A stretch of DNA of 41,598 nt from Fusobacterium sp. FSA-380-WT-3A (GTDB lineage Bacteria > Fusobacteriota > Fusobacteriia > Fusobacteriales > Fusobacteriaceae). The notes beneath the pieces were generated by a model. That model searched no databases and was not told where the DNA came from. It was given only the letters and a program-made list of their open reading frames with translations. The stretch is taken from assembly GCF_012843705.1 (NCBI RefSeq), contig NZ_JABAFQ010000017.1, forward strand, positions 1-41,598. Direction: 5' to 3'. Each line of letters starts with the position of its first letter. Within the stretch, counting starts at the first letter, position 1. The position numbers and the translations under genes are program-made. This document shows positions 41,571-41,598 of this stretch, in pieces.

Positions 41571-41598
41571 CCTTACTCACAACTTTTCATTTAATATT

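Noticed and set aside
41571-41598. 3' end of a minus-strand coding sequence at the right edge
   Set aside because: A minus-strand stop (TGA at 41577-41579) can be read after a few codons, but 28 bp are too few to support a gene call; only the terminator is listed.

Overview
The window is very AT-rich, gene-dense, and most likely a chromosomal segment of a Fusobacterium-like (Fusobacteriota) anaerobe. This is inferred from base composition, codon use (AGA for Arg, A/T third positions), the strong AGGAGG/AGGTGA ribosome binding sites, and a gene set dominated by amino-acid and peptide uptake in an organism that appears to ferment amino acids. No rRNA, tRNA, CRISPR array, integrase or transposase was seen. 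Many promoters fit TTGACA-17-TATAAT with TGA just before the -10.

Layout. 1-2640: a polar amino-acid ABC transporter operon (permease, ATPase, lipoprotein receptor; minus strand) behind a roughly 210-nt leader with its own promoter and an intrinsic terminator. 2642-3793: a zinc-ribbon YbjQ protein and a DUF554 membrane protein. 3924-5607: threonine aldolase and a Nudix hydrolase. 5621-5840: a well-formed promoter and terminator enclosing no gene, a candidate small RNA. 5943-7031: an orphan beta-helix (tailspike-like) protein. 7092-16390: a perfect 74-bp direct repeat brackets about 9.2 kb holding an EamA exporter, a dicarboxylate/glutamate symporter, two nitrilase-superfamily amidases around an aromatic-type amino-acid permease, an RpiR regulator, a divergent M29-like metallohydrolase, a LysR regulator and the wreck of a third nitrilase gene. 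The right repeat copy contains the 3' end of an intact YczE-like gene (16364-17026) and its terminator. 17106-22056: a complete peptide/nickel-type ABC transporter. 22611-24030: a ParA-like ATPase and a non-ParB partner. 24168-26069: groES-groEL with a CIRCE operator. 26257-28055: YitT-family protein, a 63-aa protein and MTA/SAH nucleosidase. 28200-32542: a DUF3604 (PHP-like) protein, a PTS IICB permease and a divergent ROK repressor, with two matching palindromes around the PTS promoter. 32594-34686: a split chromate-transporter pair and a divergent LysR regulator. 34750-41220: a livJHMGF branched-chain amino-acid ABC operon (minus) and a divergent brnQ carrier (plus).

The most notable discovery is upstream of livJ. 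A 33-codon leader ORF in which 16 residues are Ile, Leu or Val has its own promoter and ribosome binding site. Its last codons can pair over 9 bp with the 5' arm and loop of an intrinsic terminator placed just before livJ. This has the architecture of a classical ribosome-mediated attenuator, here on a transport operon. A second uptake operon (2379-2633) and the brnQ gene (39813-39904) also have terminators between promoter and gene, so premature termination may be a recurrent control of amino-acid uptake in this genome. All functional statements come from reading the sequence; no database search was run.
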